Below, one piece after another: positions 17,455 to 24,671 of a stretch of 64,000 nt of DNA. The stretch's first letter is position 1, and the number at the start of each line of letters is the position of its first letter. Source of the DNA: CALITV01 sp964415795 (lineage in GTDB: Bacteria > UBP6 > UBA1177 > JAKLFG01); contig CAYQBN010000012.1 in assembly GCA_964415795.1 (NCBI GenBank), positions 1 through 64,000 on the forward strand, given 5' to 3'. The position numbers and the translations under genes were made by a program. The notes beneath the pieces were generated by a model. It ran no database searches. It was not told where the DNA came from and saw nothing but the letters and a program-made list of their open reading frames with translations.

Positions 17455-18256
17455 TCAGTTCTCTTCGAGATCGTTGTTGCGAGATTCCCACAAGGTATAG
17501 AGGTACTCGCCGAGTTTCTCGGATATGAACCGGAGGATATGAATGTCGTCTTCATCGAAGGAGGACGACTCCTTCTTGTTGATGAGCTCCACCATGCCGA
17601 AAGTAAGACTGCCATAAAATATGGGAGAAGCAACGATGGATTGGGTCGGATAACCGATCTTCTCGCTGATGTCCTTGAAGAAACGCGGGTCCTTCTGCAC
17701 ATCGGAGACGGCGATGAGGACATTGTGGAGCGCTGCGAATCCGGCGATCCCTTTTCCCATCGGAAGTTTGAGCCCTTTGACCTCGTGCCCTTTGGGGCCG
17801 CGACAGGCAACGAAGGTAAGTTCGCGTGCGGCGAGCGGTGCGATAGCCACCGATCCCGAATCGGCGGGGATATGCTTCATCGCGAGGTCGAGGAAGAACT
17901 CTATCCCTTCCTGCTCCGGTTTGTCGAACCCGTCGAGCACCTCTTCGAAGACCGAAGCGAGCACTTCGCTCGGGTCACGCTTCTTGAGCGTACGGCCGAT
18001 CGTCTTCTCTTCTTTCGCGACGCGATTTGGATCGAAGGGACGGATAAGGAACTTCTTGCCGCTCACCGTGTCGGTGACATGGACCGACCCGTCATCTTNN
18101 NNNNNNNNNNATGTCACAGAGGATGTTATTGAGCACTTGCTCCATACCGCCCGCCTTGAGCGCGCTCTCGAGGGCACTGAACCAGTTCGGTGCCTCCTCG
18201 CGAACGATCGTCTCCCGGGATCCTTCGGACGACGGAAACAAAATCTCGAACTTCAT
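17455..18256 (-). CDS. GAF domain protein interrupted by an assembly gap
   Basis: The start is ATG 18256, preceded by AGGAGG; the opening reads MKFEILFPSSEGSRETIV. After the N run the frame continues through DDGSVHVTD into a GAF domain with the motifs GKGIAGFAALHN, DVQKDPRFF and SIVASPIFYG...GMVELINK. GAF domains bind small molecules or act as signalling modules; no output domain is visible, so a sensor or adaptor role is plausible. The two halves are in different frames across the 12 Ns, so the N run is not the true length. The gene follows gatB by 53 bases and precedes the DUF1566 lipoprotein by 40. Confidence 0.75.
18099..18110. other. Assembly gap or masked bases (12 Ns)
   Basis: Twelve consecutive Ns inside the GAF gene. 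The upstream and downstream reading frames match only if the real gap length leaves remainder 2 on division by 3, so 12 is a placeholder or a neighbouring base is wrong. Confidence 0.95.
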
Positions 18257-18289
18257 GGAGCCTCCTGCACGACGCAGTTCTCTTTTCCC

Positions 18290-18320
18290 ACAGAACAGAC
18301 TATTTTCTGTTATTTTTTTC
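18290..18320. terminator. Possible weak bidirectional hairpin after gatB
   Basis: AACAGA and TCTGTT flank a short A/T loop next to a T run (18312-18319). On the plus strand this resembles a terminator; on the minus strand, where gatB is read, the T run lies on the wrong side. It may not function. Confidence 0.25.
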
Positions 18321-19749
18321 GGCGAGTCAATTCTTTTTTGACCATTTCGGTGACCGCGGAGGGCGATGCCGCCCCCTTCGCGCGGCGCATGATCTGCCCC
18401 ACGAAGAACCCAAGGAGATTCTCCTTCCCGGACAAGTACTTCTCGACCACATCGGGGTTTTCGTCCAGAACTGCTATGACAAAAGATCGCACCTCTTCGC
18501 TACCCATCTGGCGGAACCGCGTGTCATTTTTTACTATGTCCTCAGGATCATTTCCAGTTTCCCTCATCAGAGCGAACAGATCCTTTGCCTGAGGACCGGT
18601 GACTCGCCGTTCATCGAGAAGTCGGGCAAGCGCCGTGATATGTTCTGGCGGGATCTTGACCTCCTCCATCCGCTCTTTGTCCTCGACCCGAAGCAGCTCA
18701 CCCGCGACAAGCGTCGCGATGGTACGACCGCCTGCAGGATAGAGGATCGCCGCTTTCTCGAAATAATCGGCGACCGCGGGATAGCCCACGAAAAGATCGA
18801 GCAATTCTTCATTGAGCCCATATGCGTCCCGAAGCCGCTGTCGCTTGGCATCGGGGAGTTCGGGGAGCGTTTTCCGCACCGATTCGACAAACTCAGCGGT
18901 AATGCGCAGAGGACCGAGATCGGGCTCGTTGAAATAACGGTAATCGCTCCGTCCCGACTTCTTGCGCATCGTTTCGGTCCGCTTGAGACGCGGGTTCCAC
19001 AGGCGCGTCTCGCTCTCCACTTCTTTTCCGCTCTCGACGAGGGCGATCTGTCGTTCCACCTCGTAGTCTATCGCCTTGGCGATGAAAGCGAACGAGTTGA
19101 CATTCTTGACCTCGGTCTTGGTGTTGAGGTCGGTACTGCCGACGGGTCGTATCGAGATGTTCGCATCGCATCGGAGGTTTCCCTCTTCCATGTTACCGCG
19201 GCAGATGCCAAGATACTTCACCGCGATGTCGTAGATCTTCTTGAAGTACTGCGCCGCCTCGGCGCCGCTCCGGAGGTCAGGATGCGACACCACTTCAATG
19301 AGCGGCACGCCAGCGCGATTGAAATTGAGAAGCGTCCGTTCACCAAGGTGCGCCGATTTGGCGGTATCTTCTTCCATGTGTATCCGCTCGATCCCGATGG
19401 AACGCTCTTTGCCATCAGTTCCCGTTACCAAAAGATGTCCTTCCTCGCCTATCGGGGTGAAGAACTGCGTTATCTGGTAGTTCTTCGGCATATCGGGATA
19501 GAAGTAGTTCTTGCGGTCGAAGCTCGACACGAGATTCACCCGCGCCCCCACGGCGAGGCAAAAGGCGACGGTGCGGCGCACGAACTCCTCGTTGAGCACC
19601 GGCAGCGCCCCGGGAGCGCCGGTGCAGACGGGACAGACGAGTGTGTTGGGCGGAGCGTCACTGGCCGAAGGACAGCGGCAGAACGCCTTGGTCGCCGTTT
19701 CTATCTGGATATGTATCTCGAGTCCGATGACCGCTTCATACTGCGTCAT
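18310..19749 (-). CDS. gatB: Aspartyl/glutamyl-tRNA amidotransferase subunit B
   Basis: 479 residues, normal length for GatB. The N-terminus YEAVIGLEIHIQI, the zinc-binding Cys residues (CRCPS and CPVCTGAPG), FYPDMPKNYQI and the C-terminal YqeY-like tail (RMEEVKIPPEHI onward) are diagnostic. GatCAB converts Glu-tRNA(Gln) and/or Asp-tRNA(Asn) to the amidated form. ATG 19749 lies 14 bases inside the end of gatA and is preceded by a G-rich site. It ends in an A/T-rich stretch upstream of the GAF gene. Confidence 0.97.
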   Translation of the reverse strand: MTQYEAVIGLEIHIQIETATKAFCRCPSASDAPPNTLVCPVCTGAPGALPVLNEEFVRRTVAFCLAVGARVNLVSSFDRKNYFYPDMPKNYQITQFFTPIGEEGHLLVTGTDGKERSIGIERIHMEEDTAKSAHLGERTLLNFNRAGVPLIEVVSHPDLRSGAEAAQYFKKIYDIAVKYLGICRGNMEEGNLRCDANISIRPVGSTDLNTKTEVKNVNSFAFIAKAIDYEVERQIALVESGKEVESETRLWNPRLKRTETMRKKSGRSDYRYFNEPDLGPLRITAEFVESVRKTLPELPDAKRQRLRDAYGLNEELLDLFVGYPAVADYFEKAAILYPAGGRTIATLVAGELLRVEDKERMEEVKIPPEHITALARLLDERRVTGPQAKDLFALMRETGNDPEDIVKNDTRFRQMGSEEVRSFVIAVLDENPDVVEKYLSGKENLLGFFVGQIMRRAKGAASPSAVTEMVKKELTRRKK

Positions 19750-21103
19750 GACGACACCCCCGTTCGACGGCCGAAAAGTCGAAGACATTCCGCTCAAACC
19801 ATGTGGCGAGATCGAAGAGGAGAGCATCCCTCCCCCGGTCGGCGGTGAACTGGAGTCCGATCGGTAGACTTTCGTGTACCGCCGCGGGGAACGCGAGCGC
19901 CGGCATACCGGTCAGGTTCGCCGGAATGGTGAAGAGATCTTCGAGATACAGCGAGAAGGGGTCGGGGACCGCATCGAGACGGAAAGCGACATCGCTCGTC
20001 ACCGGAGAAAGGACCGCATCGCATTCCGTAAAGAATCGACGCCACTGCTCGAAGATGAGAGTACGAACCTTCGCGGCACGGAGATAATAGGAGTCGTAGT
20101 AGGCACGCGAAAGTACCCATGTGCCCAGAAGGATGCGGCGTTTTACCTCGGCACCGAAAAACCGTCCCCGGCTGCGCGCGATGAGATCGCGGAACGAGCA
20201 GGGTTCCACGACCCGTTCGGTATAACGGATACCGTCGAAACGGGCGAGGTTGGTACTCGCCTCGGCGGTCGCTATCACCTGATAGACCGAGATGACCGTC
20301 TCGTACTCGGGGAACGAGAGCGGCACTATGGTCGCACCGGCACTACGCAAGGCTGCCACCACCCGCTCATAGGCCGCGGCAACCGCTGGCCCCACTTTCT
20401 CCTCATACTCCTTTATGACACCGATACGCACTCCTCGCGGGGAAGCGATGACTGGATCGAACGAAGGCGGCTCAATGGAGGTGGCATCGTGCTCGTCACG
20501 GCCTGCCGCAATCCGGGCCAGTTCTCGTATCTGTTCCGGCTGCCGTGCAAGAATACCGATCTGATCCAGAGAACTCGCGAACGCCGTGAGACCATAGCGC
20601 GAAAAAACCCCATAGGTCGGTTTGTACCCATATACACCGCAGTACGCAGCCGGCTGACGCACCGAACCTCCCGTGTCGCTTCCAAGCGCTGCATCACACA
20701 TCTTCGCGGCAACCGCCGCGGCGCTCCCCCCTGAACTGCCTCCGGGAACCCGCTCGGTATCCCACGGATTCCGGGCAGGACCGTACGCCGAATAGGTGTT
20801 CGCTGATCCCATCGCGAACTCGTCGAGGTTAAGTTTGCCGACGACGACAGCTCCTGCGGCAACCAGTCGTTCGACCACCGTCGCCGTATATGGTGCAACA
20901 TAGTGCTCGAGAAACCGAGAACCACAGGTGAGTGGCAATCCTGCAACCGCGATGTTGTCCTTCACGCCGAGCGTCACGCCCGCCAACGGCCCTTCAGACG
21001 ACACAAGACGATCTACAGGGACGACTGAAAGATAAGCATTGAGCTCACCGTTGCGGGCTGTGATATTGGCGTATGTTTCGTTGATACCAAGCCGTTTCAT
21101 CAT
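19736..21103 (-). CDS. gatA: Aspartyl/glutamyl-tRNA amidotransferase subunit A
   Basis: A 455-residue amidase-signature protein. VTLGVKDNIAV carries the catalytic Lys, and PGGSSGGSAAAVA and GSDTGGSVRQPA hold the Ser-cis-Ser/Ser triad. It releases ammonia from glutamine or asparagine for GatB. There are two adjacent ATG codons at 21103 and 21100; GAGGAGG is better spaced for the second. The first overlaps the gatC stop as ATGA. Gene order C-A-B matches many bacteria. Confidence 0.97.
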   Translation of the reverse strand: MMKRLGINETYANITARNGELNAYLSVVPVDRLVSSEGPLAGVTLGVKDNIAVAGLPLTCGSRFLEHYVAPYTATVVERLVAAGAVVVGKLNLDEFAMGSANTYSAYGPARNPWDTERVPGGSSGGSAAAVAAKMCDAALGSDTGGSVRQPAAYCGVYGYKPTYGVFSRYGLTAFASSLDQIGILARQPEQIRELARIAAGRDEHDATSIEPPSFDPVIASPRGVRIGVIKEYEEKVGPAVAAAYERVVAALRSAGATIVPLSFPEYETVISVYQVIATAEASTNLARFDGIRYTERVVEPCSFRDLIARSRGRFFGAEVKRRILLGTWVLSRAYYDSYYLRAAKVRTLIFEQWRRFFTECDAVLSPVTSDVAFRLDAVPDPFSLYLEDLFTIPANLTGMPALAFPAAVHESLPIGLQFTADRGRDALLFDLATWFERNVFDFSAVERGCRHDAV

Positions 21104-21417
21104 TCCTCCTCGCCCTCCGCCTCGGCCCCCCGGTTTACGACGCGCGGTACCACAAGGAATCCCTCACTCTCCTGCACAAAGGTGCGGCGGATCGCGTCGG
21201 CCGACCGAGGCACAACAGTCTTGTCGCTTTCCTGAGGAAGTTCGCGGTGCGGCAGAAGGAAGTACGGTTCGACCCCGTTCACCGGCACCCGCGAAAGGTC
21301 TTCGAGATGACGAAACATCTTTTCGAAATGGTCCTTCATCGCGGCGCGTTCCCGGTCGTCGCCGCTAAGTGCGGCGAGATCGTACACTGCCGCGATGTCT
21401 TTTTCCGTTATGTGCAT
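21100..21417 (-). CDS. gatC: Aspartyl/glutamyl-tRNA amidotransferase subunit C
   Basis: 105 residues. It has the GatC pattern I.....AALSGDDRER....HFEKMF..LEDLSRVPVNGVEP, where the last stretch wraps around GatA. It is slightly longer than the usual about 95 residues, with an acidic tail (EAEGEEE) whose codons also supply the ribosome-binding site of gatA. It starts 18 bases after the upstream hypothetical gene. Confidence 0.93.
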   Translation of the reverse strand: MHITEKDIAAVYDLAALSGDDRERAAMKDHFEKMFRHLEDLSRVPVNGVEPYFLLPHRELPQESDKTVVPRSADAIRRTFVQESEGFLVVPRVVNRGAEAEGEEE

Positions 21418-21435
21418 GTCCCTTCTCCAGAATAG

Positions 21436-22035
21436 TTAGCGACCTGTTCTTTTTGCGAGAGACACCGGCTTTACCCGGACCTTCTCGCCATCGAAATAGA
21501 CCTCGAAATCGACATCCTCGCCGTATTTTTTGCGTACCTCGGGGAGTTTCGCCTCAAGCGTCTCCTTTATCACGGCAGGATCATATACCTTTCCCATGTG
21601 CGCTCGGGCGAGCGCGACATAGCGTTTTGCCGCATCGTCAAGCCGCAGGATCACCTCGTCAACCTTTTCTCCCTTCTCAGCGAGATCGTCGAAGTCGGGG
21701 GCGCCGGCCTTTTTCGACTCTTTCCTGAGTTCCTTCGTAAGACCGGCGAAGAAGCCCTCTCCCGGCTTGAGTAGACCTTCTTCTATGGCGCGAAGCCCTC
21801 GTTCCCACTTGAGACGGTAGGTCGAGTAACGGGAAAGAAGCATCTGCGCATGATAGCGGACCGCGGTGTTCTTGATGTCGTCTATCACATCGCTCAAGCG
21901 CTTCACCTCACGCTGAAGGCGCTCGTACATCTTGAGCGGCGGCTTCTTATCAAATCCAGTGAAGTAAAAGTTGAAGGCCCGATCGAGGCGCTGGATGGTA
22001 ACGGCCACCTCCTCGATCTTGCCCTTGATATCCAT
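21436..22035 (-). CDS. Hypothetical coiled-coil-rich protein
   Basis: 199 residues, soluble, highly charged and mostly helical, with no signal peptide. The N-terminal half contains FNFYFTGFDKKPPLKMYERL, a pattern that weakly recalls the C-terminal domain of Myxococcus MXAN_5187-type proteins; this resemblance is from memory and unverified. The last 50 residues (VDFEVYFDGEKVRVKPV) look like a small beta unit. It lies 3 bases after the upstream lipoprotein gene and just before gatC, so it is part of the same unit. The function is unknown. Confidence 0.65.
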   Translation of the reverse strand: MDIKGKIEEVAVTIQRLDRAFNFYFTGFDKKPPLKMYERLQREVKRLSDVIDDIKNTAVRYHAQMLLSRYSTYRLKWERGLRAIEEGLLKPGEGFFAGLTKELRKESKKAGAPDFDDLAEKGEKVDEVILRLDDAAKRYVALARAHMGKVYDPAVIKETLEAKLPEVRKKYGEDVDFEVYFDGEKVRVKPVSLAKRTGR

Positions 22036-22038
22036 TGG

Positions 22039-22875
22039 CTACTCGAGTTCGATGAGTTCCTCGGGCGTCGCTATCTTGACCGCCTCGACCTCCCACTGCA
22101 GTTTCCCGGTCCACTCGACGCCGGTTTTCTCGAAGATGTCCTCGGCGGCGTAACCGGGAATGATGACATCGCGCTTTTCTCCCGGCTTGAGCGGATAGAT
22201 GCCCTGCACCTGACGAGTGTAAATGAGGAAAAAGACCTTTTCGAGGAGCACCTTGGTATTGGTATCGTCCATGAACTTCACATTGACCCCGATGTAGGAG
22301 AAGGGCTTGTCGCTCTTGTTGGTGATGGTGGCATCCATCATGTACTGCTCAAGGCCGTTCTCATACTGGACAGCGCCGTTACGGACATTCTCAACGATGA
22401 TCTTGTCCTTATACTGCTGGGCGGTCTTGATGAGCGTTTCGTCTATCGGTATCTCGATCGCCTCGTATTCACGCTGTTTCTTTATCTCGTCTATGCGCTC
22501 TTGCAGGCGGATCTGCCACTTGTCATTGTTCTTGACCACATGGAACCGTATCTGCGCTTCGGGGACCTTGTTCATCGCCGCCTTCGCGCCGGTGTATTCG
22601 GTCGGCACCACCGCCTTCGTTCCTTCTTTATCGATCTGGACCGGAAGAAGCTTCAGGTACATCTTGAGCGAGTTAAGCTTCCGGGCGTCATTGAGCCAAA
22701 GCTCCTGCTCGACGATGTCCCGAGACTCTTCGTCCACGAGTTCCCACGCCGCATCGTACTTCTTCTCCTTGATAAGATCGTAGTACTTCTCAACGGTTTT
22801 CTCGGCATCGTGCCTGCTTGAACACGCTACGGCAGCAAGAAGCGACAACCCGACGACAACCAGCATTCTTCTCAT
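22039..22875 (-). CDS. Hypothetical lipoprotein with DUF4878-like N-terminus
   Basis: 278 residues starting at ATG 22875, with GAGAGG 7 bases upstream. The signal MRRMLVVVGLSLLAAVAC ends in a lipobox. The following EKTVEKYYDLIKEKKYDAAW stretch resembles the NTF2-like DUF4878 fold found in lipoproteins of unknown function. The second half (residues about 170-278) is beta-rich, with FSYIGVNVKFMDDTNTKVL like a transport-associated or FxLYD-type domain. First gene of the gatCAB-containing unit and preceded by a good promoter. Confidence 0.7.
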   Translation of the reverse strand: MRRMLVVVGLSLLAAVACSSRHDAEKTVEKYYDLIKEKKYDAAWELVDEESRDIVEQELWLNDARKLNSLKMYLKLLPVQIDKEGTKAVVPTEYTGAKAAMNKVPEAQIRFHVVKNNDKWQIRLQERIDEIKKQREYEAIEIPIDETLIKTAQQYKDKIIVENVRNGAVQYENGLEQYMMDATITNKSDKPFSYIGVNVKFMDDTNTKVLLEKVFFLIYTRQVQGIYPLKPGEKRDVIIPGYAAEDIFEKTGVEWTGKLQWEVEAVKIATPEELIELE

Positions 22876-22921
22876 GATAGTACCTCTCTTCTTGTTCTCC
22901 TTAATGTGCAGACTCAGGGCG

Positions 22922-22950
22922 AGTATAGAAACCGCCTCCTGGCAAGTCAA
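22922..22950 (-). promoter_or_regulatory. Predicted sigma-70 promoter of the gatCAB-containing unit
   Basis: Minus strand: TTGACT (22945-22950), a 17-base spacer and TATACT (22922-22927), 46 bases before the lipoprotein start codon. No other clear promoter was seen between here and 12414 on this strand. Confidence 0.7.
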
Positions 22951-22956
22951 TAAAAA

Positions 22957-22985
22957 TTGCGCCCTGTCGCTCTAGCGGATATAGT
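22957..22985 (+). promoter_or_regulatory. Predicted promoter of the serine hydrolase gene, possibly leaderless
   Basis: TTGCGC (22957-22962), 17 bases and TATAGT (22980-22985). Transcription would begin about 7 bases later, almost exactly at the ATG at 22993. Confidence 0.5.
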
Positions 22986-22992
22986 GTGGCTC

Positions 22993-23976
22993 ATGCGATA
23001 CCGTGACGAGCTTTCCCGGCGCTTTTTTTCGGCCATCCAATACGCGATCTCCGACCACAATGGACTGATCGAAATAAGAAGCGAAGGCACCACCGCATTT
23101 GACGAGGGCGTACCGGTGACCGAGAACACCATGTTCGACCTTGCCTCTCTCACCAAGGCGCTTTTTACCGCACCGGCATTCTACCTTCTTTTTTACCGGA
23201 ACATGCTCCATCCCGAAGATACTCTCGACCGTTTCTTCCCCGACCAGCGACCGGTCTCCCTTCTCCGCCTGCTTAACCACACATCGGGCTATCCTTCCTA
23301 TCGCGAGTTCTTTCAGGACGATGGGGCACTGGGGCATGAACAGCGCCGTTCCTCGGTGCTTTTCCGCATAGCGGCAATCAGAGAAATCGAACCTCCGGTC
23401 TACAGCGACCTCAATTACCTTTTGCTCGGCTTCGTTCTCGAAAAGGTGTGGGGAACGCGCCTCGACATGGTCCTCAACGACCTTCTCGACGAGGTGGGGT
23501 TCCCGTCGGGACAGATGCTCTTCGCCGTCCGTCCTCTTCTCAAACAACACTGCGCGGCGACCATGTTCTCCAAGGTCCGCGGCCGGATCTGCCATGGCGA
23601 AGTCGAGGACGAAAATTGCTGGTATCTCGGCTCGGCGACGGGGCACGCCGGTCTCTTTGCCTCCGCCGGAACGACCGCCTGCTATCTCATGACGCTTCTC
23701 GAAAAACCGTGGTTTCGGCACGCCATCAAGACGCTCGGCGCACCGGGATTCGATCGTCCGGAAGGTCTTGACTCACACTACGGCATGAACGCTCATGCCC
23801 ACATGCTGGGACATCTGGGGTTCACCGGCACCGCCTTTCTCCTTGACCCCGAACGGGGCAGAGCCGCGGTCGTCCTGACCAACCGAACGCACCCCGATCC
23901 CGAGAAAGAACACTGGCGGGAACGAATAAAAGCGGTGCGACGGGAGATTTTCGACACTCTGCTGTCCACCTCCTAA
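22993..23976 (+). CDS. Serine hydrolase, beta-lactamase class C/PBP-like family
   Basis: 327 residues from ATG 22993. The S-x-x-K nucleophile motif is in DLASLTKALF (about residue 42), the YSDLNY motif (Tyr-x-Asn type) near residue 138, and a late HLGFTGTAF motif stands in place of the KTG/HTG box. These fit the class C beta-lactamase/esterase superfamily. No signal peptide is visible from this start, so it may act in the cytoplasm; TTG 22957 would add 12 residues without creating a signal. The substrate (ester, peptide or lactam) cannot be told. No good ribosome site precedes the ATG, consistent with a leaderless message. Confidence 0.75.
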   Translation: MRYRDELSRRFFSAIQYAISDHNGLIEIRSEGTTAFDEGVPVTENTMFDLASLTKALFTAPAFYLLFYRNMLHPEDTLDRFFPDQRPVSLLRLLNHTSGYPSYREFFQDDGALGHEQRRSSVLFRIAAIREIEPPVYSDLNYLLLGFVLEKVWGTRLDMVLNDLLDEVGFPSGQMLFAVRPLLKQHCAATMFSKVRGRICHGEVEDENCWYLGSATGHAGLFASAGTTACYLMTLLEKPWFRHAIKTLGAPGFDRPEGLDSHYGMNAHAHMLGHLGFTGTAFLLDPERGRAAVVLTNRTHPDPEKEHWRERIKAVRREIFDTLLSTS

Positions 23977-24113
23977 CGAAACATTTTCCCTAGCAATATC
24001 AAAATAATGACTAATATCTGGGAAACTTTCCGAATAAACGATGCTCTTCCGAGTTACTTTACCATATGCGAGTCCCGGAGCGTATTCTCTTCGCACGCCG
24101 GTCTCTCACGAAC

Positions 24114-24144
24114 AGGGCCCTTCCCGGGGCCCTTTCCTTTTTGT
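24114..24144 (+). terminator. Intrinsic terminator downstream of the serine hydrolase
   Basis: AGGGCCC (24114-24120) pairs with GGGCCCT (24127-24133), followed by a T-rich run. It lies about 137 bases after the hydrolase stop. The intervening stretch (23977-24113) holds no gene that can be supported. Confidence 0.65.
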
Positions 24145-24163
24145 ACCCTGTCGGCTTCAAACC

Positions 24164-24190
24164 TTGACTTCCCCCTTCCTTGCCTATATT
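24164..24190 (+). promoter_or_regulatory. Predicted promoter of the Hsp20-lon genes
   Basis: TTGACT (24164-24169) and TATATT (24185-24190) with a short 15-base spacer. It sits between the terminator and the Hsp20 start. No CIRCE or sigma-32-like element was recognised. Confidence 0.5.
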
Positions 24191-24224
24191 CTCTCCCAGA
24201 TCCACCTTCGAAGCGAGACCGCAT

Positions 24225-24668
24225 ATGAATGAACCCCACGACAATCAGTTTCGTTCGCTTCGTCGCTACAACGACCTCAAAGCGGAGATCGAGCGTATCA
24301 TCGACTCCCTTTTGACGCCTATCACCCCTGACTCGGAAAAGGATGTCTCGTGTCCCTTCGATCTTTATCTTGAGGGAAATGAACTGATCGTCGAAATGGA
24401 AGTTCCGGGGCTCGAGCGACACCAGATACGGATCGAAGGCATGGACAAGTTCATCGAGATAAGTGGAGAGAAGGATACCGTCAAACGCAAATACAGATCG
24501 TGCCTCGGGCTCGAGCGGACAAACGGAAAATTCAAGAAGATCATATACATAGAGCACTCTGTCAACTTTCAAGAGGCTCGCGCGTCTCTCCGGGACGGTA
24601 TCCTAACCATCCGCCTGCCGCTCGTGGTTGAGAAAAGAGGTAAGAAAATCATTTCCTTAGAGGATTAG
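24225..24668 (+). CDS. Hsp20/alpha-crystallin family small heat-shock protein
   Basis: 147 residues. The alpha-crystallin domain spans residues about 43-135: FDLYLEGNELIVEMEVPGLER at the start and ASLRDGILTIRLPL (the A-x-x-x-n-GvL motif) at the end. Such proteins hold unfolding proteins for refolding or degradation. The gene ends 3 bases before lon, so chaperone and protease are probably made together. ATG 24225 fits the domain start. Confidence 0.9.
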   Translation: MNEPHDNQFRSLRRYNDLKAEIERIIDSLLTPITPDSEKDVSCPFDLYLEGNELIVEMEVPGLERHQIRIEGMDKFIEISGEKDTVKRKYRSCLGLERTNGKFKKIIYIEHSVNFQEARASLRDGILTIRLPLVVEKRGKKIISLED

Positions 24669-24671
24669 CAC

